Notes under the pieces: generated by a model
What the model saw: the letters and a program-made list of their open reading frames with translations, nothing else
What the model was told of the DNA's origin: nothing
Database searches by the model: none
Shown: positions 28,577 to 36,949 of the stretch, piece after piece
Layout of the letters: each line of letters starts with the position of its first letter
Position numbering within the stretch: position 1 is the first letter of the stretch
Assembly: GCA_938014245.1 (NCBI GenBank)
Contig: CALLSD010000004.1
Location: 1-64,000 of the forward strand
Reading direction: 5' to 3'
Source of the DNA: an uncultured Actinomyces sp.
GTDB taxonomy: Bacteria > Actinomycetota > Actinomycetes > Actinomycetales > Actinomycetaceae
DNA length: 64,000 nt
Translations under genes and position numbers: made by a program

Positions 28577-30283
28577 CTACAAGGATCGCAGATGCGCAAT
28601 ATCTTTCGTCGGTCGCGAAATAGGAAGATGCAGAACTTCTAGTCCTTCAACTGGTGACGCAAGGATCTCGCGAAGCTGGGTAAGCGAGGAAATAGTGCGG
28701 GTTTTTACGCCGTATGCCGCGCCAAGTGCGGGGATATCCGCGCGCTGTGAGACCCCGAAATAACGCTCATACATTTCCACAGGCGCTGTGCGCCCGTGCT
28801 CAAGGCTCTCAAAGATTGAGCCACCGGAATCATCAAGAACGATTACTCGAAGAGGCGGAAACTCTTCACCGCGAGGCAGTCCCAAACCAGAGGCGTCGTG
28901 TAAGAAAGTCAGGTCCCCCATCACCGCAGTCACCGCCGAGTAATCTGCGCCTTCGAGGCGCGCGCACGCGCTCGCCCATCCAAGAGCGGTTGAGGTATTG
29001 CCATCGATTCCCGCCAGTCCTCGATTCGACCAGACCTGAGTGGGGCCACTGGCATTTTCGTGGCGATGCGCGATGAGGTCAGCGATACGAACCGGGTTGG
29101 AAGCCCCGAGGAAAATCCTCGGGCACAGCTGCCACACGATATCCATCACTCCAAGTGCGCTCGGGGTATCCCCATAAGAGGCAATCATCTCCTCGATCCC
29201 CGCGCGCACTTCTTTCACGCGTTCACGCAGCGCATCAAGTAGGGGAAGTTGGCGGGCCTCGTCCACGCAATCACCGTCATGAAGAGATGGGATAACACAT
29301 GATGCACTTCCGTGCAGATCGGGCCACTCACCGTAGGAGGCAACGACCACGACTCGTTTACCGGAAGCACACACGGCCTGAACCGGACGCGACAAAGTCG
29401 GCCGTCCCGTCACAATGATCTGCTCAAAAAGCCCCGTGATCTCTTCATCGTCAAGAAGCGTCTGCTGGAAAGGAATACGTACATCTTCAGGAACCCCGGT
29501 CACCATTGGCTCGGCGAAAACCGGAACCCGCGAGCGAGCGGCCCACTCAAGCACTGCTTCCTCAGCTCCCTGTCCCGCAATGACGACGGTCGCTCGTGTT
29601 GGATCAAGAATGTTCTCACTCAAGGGATCGCGAAGGAAATGCGTGGGATAGACCGATACCCCCGCGCGTCGCTTTCCTTCAACGGCCTCGCACACACTCT
29701 CACTCTGGGATTCTTCGGGAATCAACGGATCGCGGAATTCACAATTGATATGAACGGGACCGGGCGTACCACTCGGCAGACCAGCACTTGCCGCAAGAGC
29801 CCGGCACATGCGATCAGGAATGCTCCCCAGTTCTTCAATCGCGGTCGAGAAGTTCCACTCCCCCACGATGTGAGGCGAGAAAAGCCCCTGCTGCGTCATG
29901 GTTTGGGAGGCTCCGACTCCGTGCAAGTCGACGGGGCGATCGGCGCTGATGGCCAGCAGCGGGACACGAGAGTAGTGGGCCTCGACAATCGCGGGATAGA
30001 GTTCGGCAACCGCACTTCCCGAGGTAGTAATGACGCAGGCGCGCGCAGGGCCTCGTCGCTGCGAAGCACTCGCATCAAGGTTCAATCCCAAGGCGAAGAA
30101 GGCGGCGGAGCGTTCATCGAGCCTGACGTGAACTCGAATTGGACTCTGGGCTTGGGCTTCCAGGCGCGCAAGAGCATAGGCGAAAGGAGCATTTCGCGAT
30201 CCGGGACAGTACACGAAGTCGCGGATTCCGCCCGCAATGAGGGAGTCAATGATGCCTTGCGCTAGAGCTTGTGATGGGAACAT
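28577..30283 (-). CDS. menD: 2-succinyl-5-enolpyruvyl-6-hydroxy-3-cyclohexene-1-carboxylate synthase
   Basis: ThDP-dependent MenD, 568 residues, joining isochorismate and 2-oxoglutarate. The N-terminus has FVYCPGSRNAPFAYAL and the glutamate region RLDERSAAFFALGL. The ThDP/Mg part shows NRGLAGIDGNTSTALG and MGDLTFLHDASGL, ending with VLDDSGGSIFESLEHG. ATG 30283 follows the menC stop by 10 bases, so menC and menD are co-transcribed, with the GH42 gene just upstream. Confidence 0.95.
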   Translation of the reverse strand: MFPSQALAQGIIDSLIAGGIRDFVYCPGSRNAPFAYALARLEAQAQSPIRVHVRLDERSAAFFALGLNLDASASQRRGPARACVITTSGSAVAELYPAIVEAHYSRVPLLAISADRPVDLHGVGASQTMTQQGLFSPHIVGEWNFSTAIEELGSIPDRMCRALAASAGLPSGTPGPVHINCEFRDPLIPEESQSESVCEAVEGKRRAGVSVYPTHFLRDPLSENILDPTRATVVIAGQGAEEAVLEWAARSRVPVFAEPMVTGVPEDVRIPFQQTLLDDEEITGLFEQIIVTGRPTLSRPVQAVCASGKRVVVVASYGEWPDLHGSASCVIPSLHDGDCVDEARQLPLLDALRERVKEVRAGIEEMIASYGDTPSALGVMDIVWQLCPRIFLGASNPVRIADLIAHRHENASGPTQVWSNRGLAGIDGNTSTALGWASACARLEGADYSAVTAVMGDLTFLHDASGLGLPRGEEFPPLRVIVLDDSGGSIFESLEHGRTAPVEMYERYFGVSQRADIPALGAAYGVKTRTISSLTQLREILASPVEGLEVLHLPISRPTKDIAHLRSL

Positions 30284-30293
30284 GTCTTTTCTT

Positions 30294-31355
30294 CTAGTGA
30301 TAGTGCGCCATTTCAGTCAGGCGCTCAGCCCAGGACTGAGTAAGAGAGCTGTCAATAGGTGCTTCGCTCACCAAAGCTTCGTTCAAGGAAAGTTCGGATG
30401 GAATCATGCACCCGTCTTGGATGAGCGCGGGGGTGAGCGCGGTGTCTGCTGCAAGTAGATTAGCGGTCCCCAGCCCGCACGCACGTGGTGCCTGATCCAG
30501 AGTACATGCCACTCGCGCCGCGTAATCCAAGCCGAAGCTGGTCTCGAGTGCCGAAGAGATCACCAGTGGCATGGGGAGTTCCTCAACAAGGCGAGTAACC
30601 GCACGCCCACCACCCAGGGGTGCGACCTTGATGACGGCCACATCCGCTGCTCCAAGACGCGCAACTTTGAGGGGGTCCTCCGCGCGACGAATCGATTCAT
30701 CTGCAGCGATGGGAACGTCTTGTTTCCGACGCACCCATGCGAGGTCTTCAACTGCCATGCAGGGTTGTTCAACGTACTCAAGTCCGCCCACTGCACCGGC
30801 TGCACGATTCAAACGCGTAATCCACGTGAGAGCACTCTCCCGGTCCCACGCGCCATTGGCATCGACACGCACCCGCGCGGATGACCCGTGTCGTTCAGCT
30901 AACGCCTCGGCGACTGCCTTAACGCGCCTGCAATCACGCTCAAGGTCGGAACGAGCATCGGCAACCTTCACTTTCGCACTCATCCACTGAGGAGCGTCGA
31001 GTATCCTCTGGCGTGCAGCATCGGCTGCGATCACGGGAATCGTCACATTGAGGGGGACCTTTGATCGACGAGGCCGCGGCGAGGCAATGCGCGCAGACTC
31101 CAATGCGCTGGCAAGCCAAGCAGCAGATTCCTGGGGGTCGTAGTCCCAAAACGGAGCACACTCTCCCCAGCCCTCTTCCCCATGGAGGAGAAGGCCTTCG
31201 CGCACATCAATCCCTCGAAAACGCACGCGCATGGGGATTGAATAGACGAGCACTCGATCAATCCCCTCGAGTACGCGTCGCGTATCGGAAGGCAGTTGAT
31301 CAAGGGAGAGTTCGTGGAGACGGAGAGGCGAAGCATCCGCATGCGTCTTCTCCAC
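30294..31355 (-). CDS. menC: o-Succinylbenzoate synthase
   Basis: Enolase-superfamily MenC, 353 residues, dehydrating SHCHC to o-succinylbenzoate. Catalytic features are visible: the KxK motif at Lys128/Lys130 (SAKVKVAD), metal ligands Asp165 (RVDANGAW), Glu196 (YVEQP) and Asp219 (AADES), and the opposing Lys243 (AVIKVAPLGG). The start is GTG 31355 with AAGGGA seven bases upstream. It lies only 11 bases after the GH42 stop and 10 before menD. Confidence 0.94.
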   Translation of the reverse strand: MEKTHADASPLRLHELSLDQLPSDTRRVLEGIDRVLVYSIPMRVRFRGIDVREGLLLHGEEGWGECAPFWDYDPQESAAWLASALESARIASPRPRRSKVPLNVTIPVIAADAARQRILDAPQWMSAKVKVADARSDLERDCRRVKAVAEALAERHGSSARVRVDANGAWDRESALTWITRLNRAAGAVGGLEYVEQPCMAVEDLAWVRRKQDVPIAADESIRRAEDPLKVARLGAADVAVIKVAPLGGGRAVTRLVEELPMPLVISSALETSFGLDYAARVACTLDQAPRACGLGTANLLAADTALTPALIQDGCMIPSELSLNEALVSEAPIDSSLTQSWAERLTEMAHYH

Positions 31356-31366
31356 TATGTGATCCC

Positions 31367-33526
31367 TTATCTCTCAACGACTATTGCTGAACGCGGAGCT
31401 AGGACCACGTGTCCCGTGCATTCACTTCCGCTGAGAAGATCTTTGCCCACAATCCCGCTCAGTTCAACTGCACGATCGGAATGGTTGAGGAGGAAGAGGA
31501 AGCCCTCGCGTTCCTGTGCCTCAACTCCTCGAGGAAGATCGGGGAACACGGGGAGAATTCGCGCGTAGCTCGCCCACATGCGCACAAGGACCAATCGCGA
31601 GAGTGCATCGAAGTCGGCTGCGGCATACCACACCGAGCCCTGCCCAACTCGGTTTCTGCTCAGTGCGCACGCTCCCGCGAGGTCGACTCCGCCGCCTCGG
31701 CCATCAAAGTAGGCCACGCACTCAACGCTGGCCGTGGAATTTCCTTCGCCGAGGCCTCGCCACTCATGTTCGCCGGCGGGCACGATCTTTTCGGCCCAGC
31801 GTCCCGAGCGCAGGTCTTTGGCAGCGTCTCCAACCAGCTCGATGGTTCGCTTGAGAGCCTCGTTGTCGGTATCGATTCCGCACCAGTTCAGGGCAGCGGG
31901 AGTTTCTACGGCACCGGAAATCCTGTAAGCAGTGCTCTCGCGAGCATCGTAAGTGCGCCCCTGAGAGGGGCCAGTCAAGGTCGAGTGTTCGACAACCTTC
32001 ACTCCGGCAAGGTCTGCAAGAGAGGCCAAGTACCCGCCCAGGATCGCGCCGCATTGACTGTCCACAACGGCGCTTGGGGCGGTGATAACTACCTGCGCGC
32101 CGCGCTCGGCGGCAATGCGCAAAGAGTGCGCCATGTGGGGGTAGTCGATGAAGACTGACGGCACAACGATGAGATCGTAGGAGGTGAAGTCGTTATCGAC
32201 ACCCACGACATCGGTCGCGATTCCCGCTTCCCACAGGCTTTGGTGCCAGGCTCGAGCGGGACCGAAGAATCCCCATGAGTCAGCACCGTTTTCGCTGCTG
32301 ATCGGCCCCAAGGCGAAGTCCCTAGCCCATTCGCTTTCCCAGTCGATGACGACAGCGGCGCGGGAGGTCATACGCGATCCAGCCACGGATGACAGACGCT
32401 TGAGAGATTGTCCGGTTTCTACGACGTCCCTCCAGATCGGCGAGTCCTCACCCGAATGCGGGACCATTCCAGAGTGGAAGGTCTCCGAGCCTTTTGCGGA
32501 TTGACGCCACTGGAATTGGAGGATTCCATCCGCACCGTGCGCCATGCGAGCAATGGACCACAGAAGGAATTGTCCGGGCCGCTTTGGGGAGTTCTGGGGA
32601 CGCCACTGGACGGCACCGGGGGCTTGCTCCATGAGCAGCCAGGGGCTTCCTCCAGACAGGCCTCGCATGACGTCTCCCTGCCAGGCAATCTCGTGCGCGC
32701 CCTGGGGGTCCGCAGGGTCCGGGTAGGAATCATCAGAAATCACGTCAAGGAATGGTGCCCACGCGCGATAGTTGACGAAGGGGAAGGTCCCCATGAAGTT
32801 CGTGGTGATCGGGCGATCACTGTAGCGACGGATGACGTCGCGCTCGCGAATCATCAGGTTTCGTAGTGCCCAGTCACTGAAACGACGCCAATCAAGCATC
32901 TGCGAGGGGTTGTGGAAAGTCGGCATTGCACGCGGGGGCTGAATCTGCGCAATATCGGTGTAGGTCTGGGACCAAAATGCCGTTCCCCAGGCGTGATTGA
33001 TCGCTTCGATAGTGCCGTAGCGCTCCAGCAGCCACTGACGGAAAGCTTGCGCAGATTCCTCGTCGAAGCTCTCCCAAGTGTGGCAGCCATATTCGTTGGA
33101 AATGTGCCACATGACGACGCCCGGGTGATCGCCGAAACGACGCGCCATGGCCTCGGTCAGCGCACAGGCCTTTTGGGAGAAGAGCGCACTGGAAGGGTTG
33201 TACTGTTGGCGCGATCCAAAGCCCAAGCGCACGCCTCGAGAATCGACGGGAAGAGTCTCGGGATAGCGCTGCGCCATCCAGGCCGGAGGGGAAGCAGTCC
33301 CATTGGCCAGATCCACGCTAATGCCGGCATTGTGGAGCTGGTCAATGAGGTCTGCTAGCCAATCGAGGTCGTAGCGACCTTCTTCGGGTTCAAGGGATGC
33401 CCACGAGAAGATTCCCAGCGATATCAGCGTGACTCCGGCCTCGACCATGCGTTCAATGTCGCACAGGTTGGTCTCGCGGTCCCACTGTTCAGGGTTCCAA
33501 TCGCCCCCGTAGGCAATCCCTTCCAT
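31367..33526 (-). CDS. GH42 beta-galactosidase
   Basis: Glycoside hydrolase family 42, 719 residues. It begins with the typical GGDWNPEQW at 7-15. The acid/base Glu145 is in HISNEYGCHTW and the nucleophile Glu300 in WLLMEQAPGAVQW. A trimerisation domain and a C-terminal domain follow. There is no signal peptide, so it acts in the cytoplasm on imported sugars. GH42 enzymes of bifidobacteria cleave lacto-N-tetraose-type beta-1,3 or beta-1,4/1,6 galactosides; linkage cannot be read from sequence. ATG 33526 has AAAGGA seven bases upstream; upstream in-frame codons are permease readthrough. It lies 13 bases after the permease gene, in one operon with it. Confidence 0.94.
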   Translation of the reverse strand: MEGIAYGGDWNPEQWDRETNLCDIERMVEAGVTLISLGIFSWASLEPEEGRYDLDWLADLIDQLHNAGISVDLANGTASPPAWMAQRYPETLPVDSRGVRLGFGSRQQYNPSSALFSQKACALTEAMARRFGDHPGVVMWHISNEYGCHTWESFDEESAQAFRQWLLERYGTIEAINHAWGTAFWSQTYTDIAQIQPPRAMPTFHNPSQMLDWRRFSDWALRNLMIRERDVIRRYSDRPITTNFMGTFPFVNYRAWAPFLDVISDDSYPDPADPQGAHEIAWQGDVMRGLSGGSPWLLMEQAPGAVQWRPQNSPKRPGQFLLWSIARMAHGADGILQFQWRQSAKGSETFHSGMVPHSGEDSPIWRDVVETGQSLKRLSSVAGSRMTSRAAVVIDWESEWARDFALGPISSENGADSWGFFGPARAWHQSLWEAGIATDVVGVDNDFTSYDLIVVPSVFIDYPHMAHSLRIAAERGAQVVITAPSAVVDSQCGAILGGYLASLADLAGVKVVEHSTLTGPSQGRTYDARESTAYRISGAVETPAALNWCGIDTDNEALKRTIELVGDAAKDLRSGRWAEKIVPAGEHEWRGLGEGNSTASVECVAYFDGRGGGVDLAGACALSRNRVGQGSVWYAAADFDALSRLVLVRMWASYARILPVFPDLPRGVEAQEREGFLFLLNHSDRAVELSGIVGKDLLSGSECTGHVVLAPRSAIVVER

Positions 33527-33539
33527 TCTCGCGTCCTTT

Positions 33540-34448
33540 CTATCCCTTGACGGAGCCGGCAGCCAGGCCCGATTGCCAGTACTTCTGCAAGCCAAGGAAT
33601 AGCACGATGAGCGGCAAAACGCCCAAGAGCGCGCCCAGCATGACTGCGCCCTTTTGAGGAGCAAAGTAACTCATCATTCCGTACAAGCCCAAAGTGACAG
33701 GCTTGAGTTCGGGAGTGGATACCATCATCAAGGGCAAGAGGAAGTTGTTCCAGGTTGCCACGAAGATGAAGAGGAAGATCGTCACCATTGCCGGCGCCAG
33801 TAGACGCAAGACAATCGTGAAAAAGACTCGAGCTTCTGAGGCCCCATCGATGCGCGCGGCCTCGATGAGCTCTGTCGGAACCGAAGAATCCGCATAGACC
33901 CGGCCAAGGAACACACCGAAGGGAGACACACAGCTGGGAATGAGGATCGCCCAGACCGTATCGGTCAGACCCAGGTTATGGAAGACCACGTACAGAGGAA
34001 TCGTGAGCAGGGCGACCGGCATCAGCAGTCCGGCCATAATCAAAGCCATCGAGACATTACGTCCCGGGAAAACAAACTTTGCCATCGCGTATCCTGCGGC
34101 AACCGAGATCAGGGTTCCAATGACGCCAGCAGTCGTTGAATAGAAGAGGGAGTTGAGCACCCAGCGCCAGAAGAGGCCTTGAGTCCAGCCCATAAGCTTC
34201 GTGTAGTTGTCCGCCAGCTCAAAGTGACCAAACCAGAAGCCATTAGTAGAAACGAGATCTGCGTTCGACTTCGTTGCCGAGAACATCACCCAGATGATCG
34301 GCAGGATGAAGTAAACCATGGTGATCGTCAGCGCAACGATGGTGGCGATCCGAGCAAGCTTCTTGGGAGCAAGGGTGCGCGGGGGCATTCCTTCAATCGA
34401 AACGCGGTATTCGCGTCCGTCAGGCAGTGTGCGAGTGGGAGTTGTCAT
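33540..34448 (-). CDS. Carbohydrate ABC transporter permease (MalG type)
   Basis: CUT1-family inner-membrane permease, 302 residues, six helices. The ATPase-docking EAA loop is EAARIDGASEARVFFTIVLRLLAP near 205-228. ATG 34448 overlaps the stop of the partner permease and has AAGGAAG upstream; the much longer frame reaching 34613 is inside the partner gene. Imports the sugar handed over by the nearby solute-binding lipoprotein. No ATP-binding subunit lies in the locus, so a shared MsiK-type ATPase elsewhere is expected. Confidence 0.95.
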   Translation of the reverse strand: MTTPTRTLPDGREYRVSIEGMPPRTLAPKKLARIATIVALTITMVYFILPIIWVMFSATKSNADLVSTNGFWFGHFELADNYTKLMGWTQGLFWRWVLNSLFYSTTAGVIGTLISVAAGYAMAKFVFPGRNVSMALIMAGLLMPVALLTIPLYVVFHNLGLTDTVWAILIPSCVSPFGVFLGRVYADSSVPTELIEAARIDGASEARVFFTIVLRLLAPAMVTIFLFIFVATWNNFLLPLMMVSTPELKPVTLGLYGMMSYFAPQKGAVMLGALLGVLPLIVLFLGLQKYWQSGLAAGSVKG

Positions 34449-35377
34449 CGCAGAGTCTTCCTTTGCAAGAGCGCGTAGATCACGGCAAGTCCGCCAGCAA
34501 CCAGTGCCATCACGATTGAGATTGCCGAGGCCGGGCCATCGCCACCGGGCGAGATAGTTCCGAACATGGTGTTGTAGGCCATCATCATCGGAGTGTAGGC
34601 ATTGCCCATCCACCCATTTGCAGACTGCATAACTGCGGGTTCATTGAAGAGCTGAATTGTGCCGATGATGGAGAGCAAGACTGCCAGGAGGGCAGCTCCG
34701 GAGACCATAGGGATCTTAATTTGGCGCACAATCTGCCAAGAGGAAGCGCCGTCGAGACGTGCGGCCTCGTACAGCTCATGGGGCACTGCTTGCAGCGCTG
34801 CCAGGAAGATCAGCATGTTGTAACCGGTGTAGGTCCACGTCGTCATATTTGCCATCGAGGCGAGGATTGGGGCGCCTGCGGCCATGAAGTCAATGGGGAT
34901 TCCAAGGGAATCAAAGAACTTAACGATCGGGGAAAGCTCAGGGGTGTAGATGTAGAGCCAGACCATTGCGGCAACAATGCCGGGGATTGCAAATGGCAGG
35001 AAGTAGCTCAGTCGGAAGACACCAACGCGACGGATCAGGAATGAGTCCAAAACAAGAGCCAGAACAAGAGCCGAGATGATCATGATCGGGATCTGGAAGG
35101 CCGCATAAACAACGACTCGCCCCATGCCGGACCAGAATTGTCCGGACGTGATCACCATGGTGAAGTTTTCGAGGCCGACGAATTGATTTTTAAGTTCGCC
35201 GCCGCCGTACAGGCCTCCGCCACTTGCGACCTGACGGAAGAAGGACTGGTAGATTGCCACACAAATCGGAACGGCAAAAACCAAGAGGAACATAATGAAG
35301 AATGGGGCCATGAAGGCCCATCCGGTACGCGCATCGTGCCGCTCTCTGATACGCCGGTTTTGAATGTCTGACTGCAT
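34445..35377 (-). CDS. Carbohydrate ABC transporter permease (MalF type)
   Basis: CUT1-family permease, 310 residues, with helices at about 20-42, 82-108, 115-140, 165-190, 215-240 and 280-300. The EAA loop EAARLDGASSWQIVRQIKIPM is near 205-225. It overlaps the second permease by four bases. It lies 98 bases after the solute-binding gene, behind a strong hairpin that probably lowers permease expression relative to the binding protein. Confidence 0.95.
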   Translation of the reverse strand: MQSDIQNRRIRERHDARTGWAFMAPFFIMFLLVFAVPICVAIYQSFFRQVASGGGLYGGGELKNQFVGLENFTMVITSGQFWSGMGRVVVYAAFQIPIMIISALVLALVLDSFLIRRVGVFRLSYFLPFAIPGIVAAMVWLYIYTPELSPIVKFFDSLGIPIDFMAAGAPILASMANMTTWTYTGYNMLIFLAALQAVPHELYEAARLDGASSWQIVRQIKIPMVSGAALLAVLLSIIGTIQLFNEPAVMQSANGWMGNAYTPMMMAYNTMFGTISPGGDGPASAISIVMALVAGGLAVIYALLQRKTLR

Positions 35378-35426
35378 GTATCAATCACCCTCGATTGCTG
35401 GCAGATTGTGGACTTTAAACACGGTA

Positions 35427-35460
35427 GGGGTGTGGTTCCTCAGCGGAGAAACCACACCCC
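35427..35460 (-). promoter_or_regulatory. Intra-operon hairpin between binding protein and permease genes
   Basis: An 11-base-pair perfect stem (35427-35437 with 35450-35460, arm GGGGTGTGGTT) that continues after one mismatch into CTC/GAG around an AGCG loop. It sits 15 bases past the stop of the solute-binding gene. TTTAAA follows on the transcript but there is no long T-run. Such stems in ABC operons act as partial terminators or 3' stabilisers. Confidence 0.72.
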
Positions 35461-35475
35461 CTCCGCGATTAGCGC

Positions 35476-36804
35476 TTACTCAGCGACGGGAAGGTTTCCG
35501 TCCTTGAGCGCCTTCACGGACTGCGTCTGAGCAGCCTTGAAGATGTCGATCACCTTTCCGGAGCCATCACCAGCTGCGGTTGCAGCCTTGGCCATGGGAT
35601 CGCCGAGGGTCGAGAAGAAGGGGATGTAGGGGAAGTCGGGGGCCAGGTTGGCGTTTGCCTTCGACAGTTCAGCGAAGACATCCTGTCCACCGTAGAATTC
35701 CTTGACCGAATCCGGGGTCTTCATGGTGCCGGTCGTGGTTGCAACGACCAGGCCCTGGGAGACCAGAGCGTCAACCTGGGTGTTCAGCCAGTTGTTGAAC
35801 TCCATGGCGCCCTTGGGGTTCGAGCAGCCCTTCATGACTGCAACGCCGGAACCGCCGTCGGGGCCGGTCAGCGCGCCCTTGCCGAAGTCAGGGAGCTGAG
35901 CAACTGCCCATTCACCCTTGTTGTCGGTCTTCTCCAGATCACCGGAGATGAGCGGTGCTTCCCATGCGGCACCGATGCTGCCGATCAGGGTCTTGTCGGT
36001 CAGGGCCTTGGTGAAGGAATCTCCCCAGCGCTCTGCGACGAGAGTGGTCTTGTCATCGAGCATCGACTGCCAGAAGTCTGCCACGGTCTTGGCGGACGCA
36101 TCGTCGATCTTGACGGTCCACTTATCGTTTTCAGCCTTGTACCAAACACCGCCTGCTGCAGCTGCCTGAGCGGACAGGCTGTAGCGCGACTCGTCAGCCT
36201 CGAAAGCAGAGATGTACTTGCCCTTAGCTGCTGCGATCTTGGCAGCGGCCTTGAACTCTTCGAGGTTGGTGGGAACCTTGATTCCCAGCTTCTCGAACTC
36301 AGCCTTGTTGTAGTAGTAAACAAGCGGGCCGGTGTCCTGGGGCAGACCGTAGTACTTTCCACCCACGCCAACCTGCGAGAAGGCGCCAGCGGAGTAGTTG
36401 GTCTTGTACTGGTTGGCGTACTGGGTAACGTCTTCCAGCAGGCCCTTGGTGAACATCTCGGGGATTTCTGCATAGCCTAGCTGTGCCAAGCAAGGTCCGG
36501 AACCGGCCTTGACGTCGGTCTCGAGCTTCTTGATCATTTCGTTGGCCTTGCCATCGAACTTGACCGCCTCAACCGGGGTGTCAGGGTGCTCCTTGTTCCA
36601 CTGCTCAGCGAGAGCCGAGATCTTGGTCATTCCCTCACCGTCCGGCAGACGGTGCAGGTAGGTGATGGTCGCTGCCTTATCAGCAGATGCCGAAGAGCTT
36701 GCGGTGCTGTCAGTCTTCGCGCCCGAACCCGAGCACGCAGTCAGACCCATCGCAGCAACTGACATGAGCGCAACAACGCTCATGGAGCGGCGTGACATGT
36801 GCAT
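35476..36804 (-). CDS. Extracellular sugar-binding lipoprotein of ABC transporter
   Basis: Family 1 solute-binding protein, 442 residues. A lipoprotein signal with lipobox LTAC puts the modified cysteine at Cys24, followed by a Ser/Ala/Thr linker. The mature part has the usual two-lobe sequence (YLHRLPDGEGMTKISALAEQW; GLPQDTGPLVYYYNKAEFEKLG). ATG 36804 is preceded by AGAGGGA at five bases; an in-frame start 19 codons upstream lacks support. The neighbours suggest a galacto-N-biose/lacto-N-biose or related oligosaccharide ligand, but the sequence alone does not prove it. Confidence 0.93.
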   Translation of the reverse strand: MHMSRRSMSVVALMSVAAMGLTACSGSGAKTDSTASSSASADKAATITYLHRLPDGEGMTKISALAEQWNKEHPDTPVEAVKFDGKANEMIKKLETDVKAGSGPCLAQLGYAEIPEMFTKGLLEDVTQYANQYKTNYSAGAFSQVGVGGKYYGLPQDTGPLVYYYNKAEFEKLGIKVPTNLEEFKAAAKIAAAKGKYISAFEADESRYSLSAQAAAAGGVWYKAENDKWTVKIDDASAKTVADFWQSMLDDKTTLVAERWGDSFTKALTDKTLIGSIGAAWEAPLISGDLEKTDNKGEWAVAQLPDFGKGALTGPDGGSGVAVMKGCSNPKGAMEFNNWLNTQVDALVSQGLVVATTTGTMKTPDSVKEFYGGQDVFAELSKANANLAPDFPYIPFFSTLGDPMAKAATAAGDGSGKVIDIFKAAQTQSVKALKDGNLPVAE

Positions 36805-36839
36805 GTTATTCCCTCTCCGTTGTGGGACGTTTACAAAGT

Positions 36840-36854
36840 TGACACCTTTTGTCA
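36840..36854. promoter_or_regulatory. Inverted repeat TGACA-N5-TGTCA upstream of binding-protein gene
   Basis: Perfect five-base arms separated by CCTTT, located 36 bases ahead of the lipoprotein start. A second palindrome, TGTC-T-GACA (36895-36903), lies 41 bases further upstream. Both are in the 145-base gap after lnpA. They are operator candidates for a sugar-responsive regulator, none of which is encoded nearby. Confidence 0.4.
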
Positions 36855-36949
36855 GCTTCATCCATTGCTCTCTTATGCTAACTCACAGAGAAGATGTCTG
36901 ACACATTTTTAACCTGTGACTATGCAATTAGTTGATTACGATTTGATAA

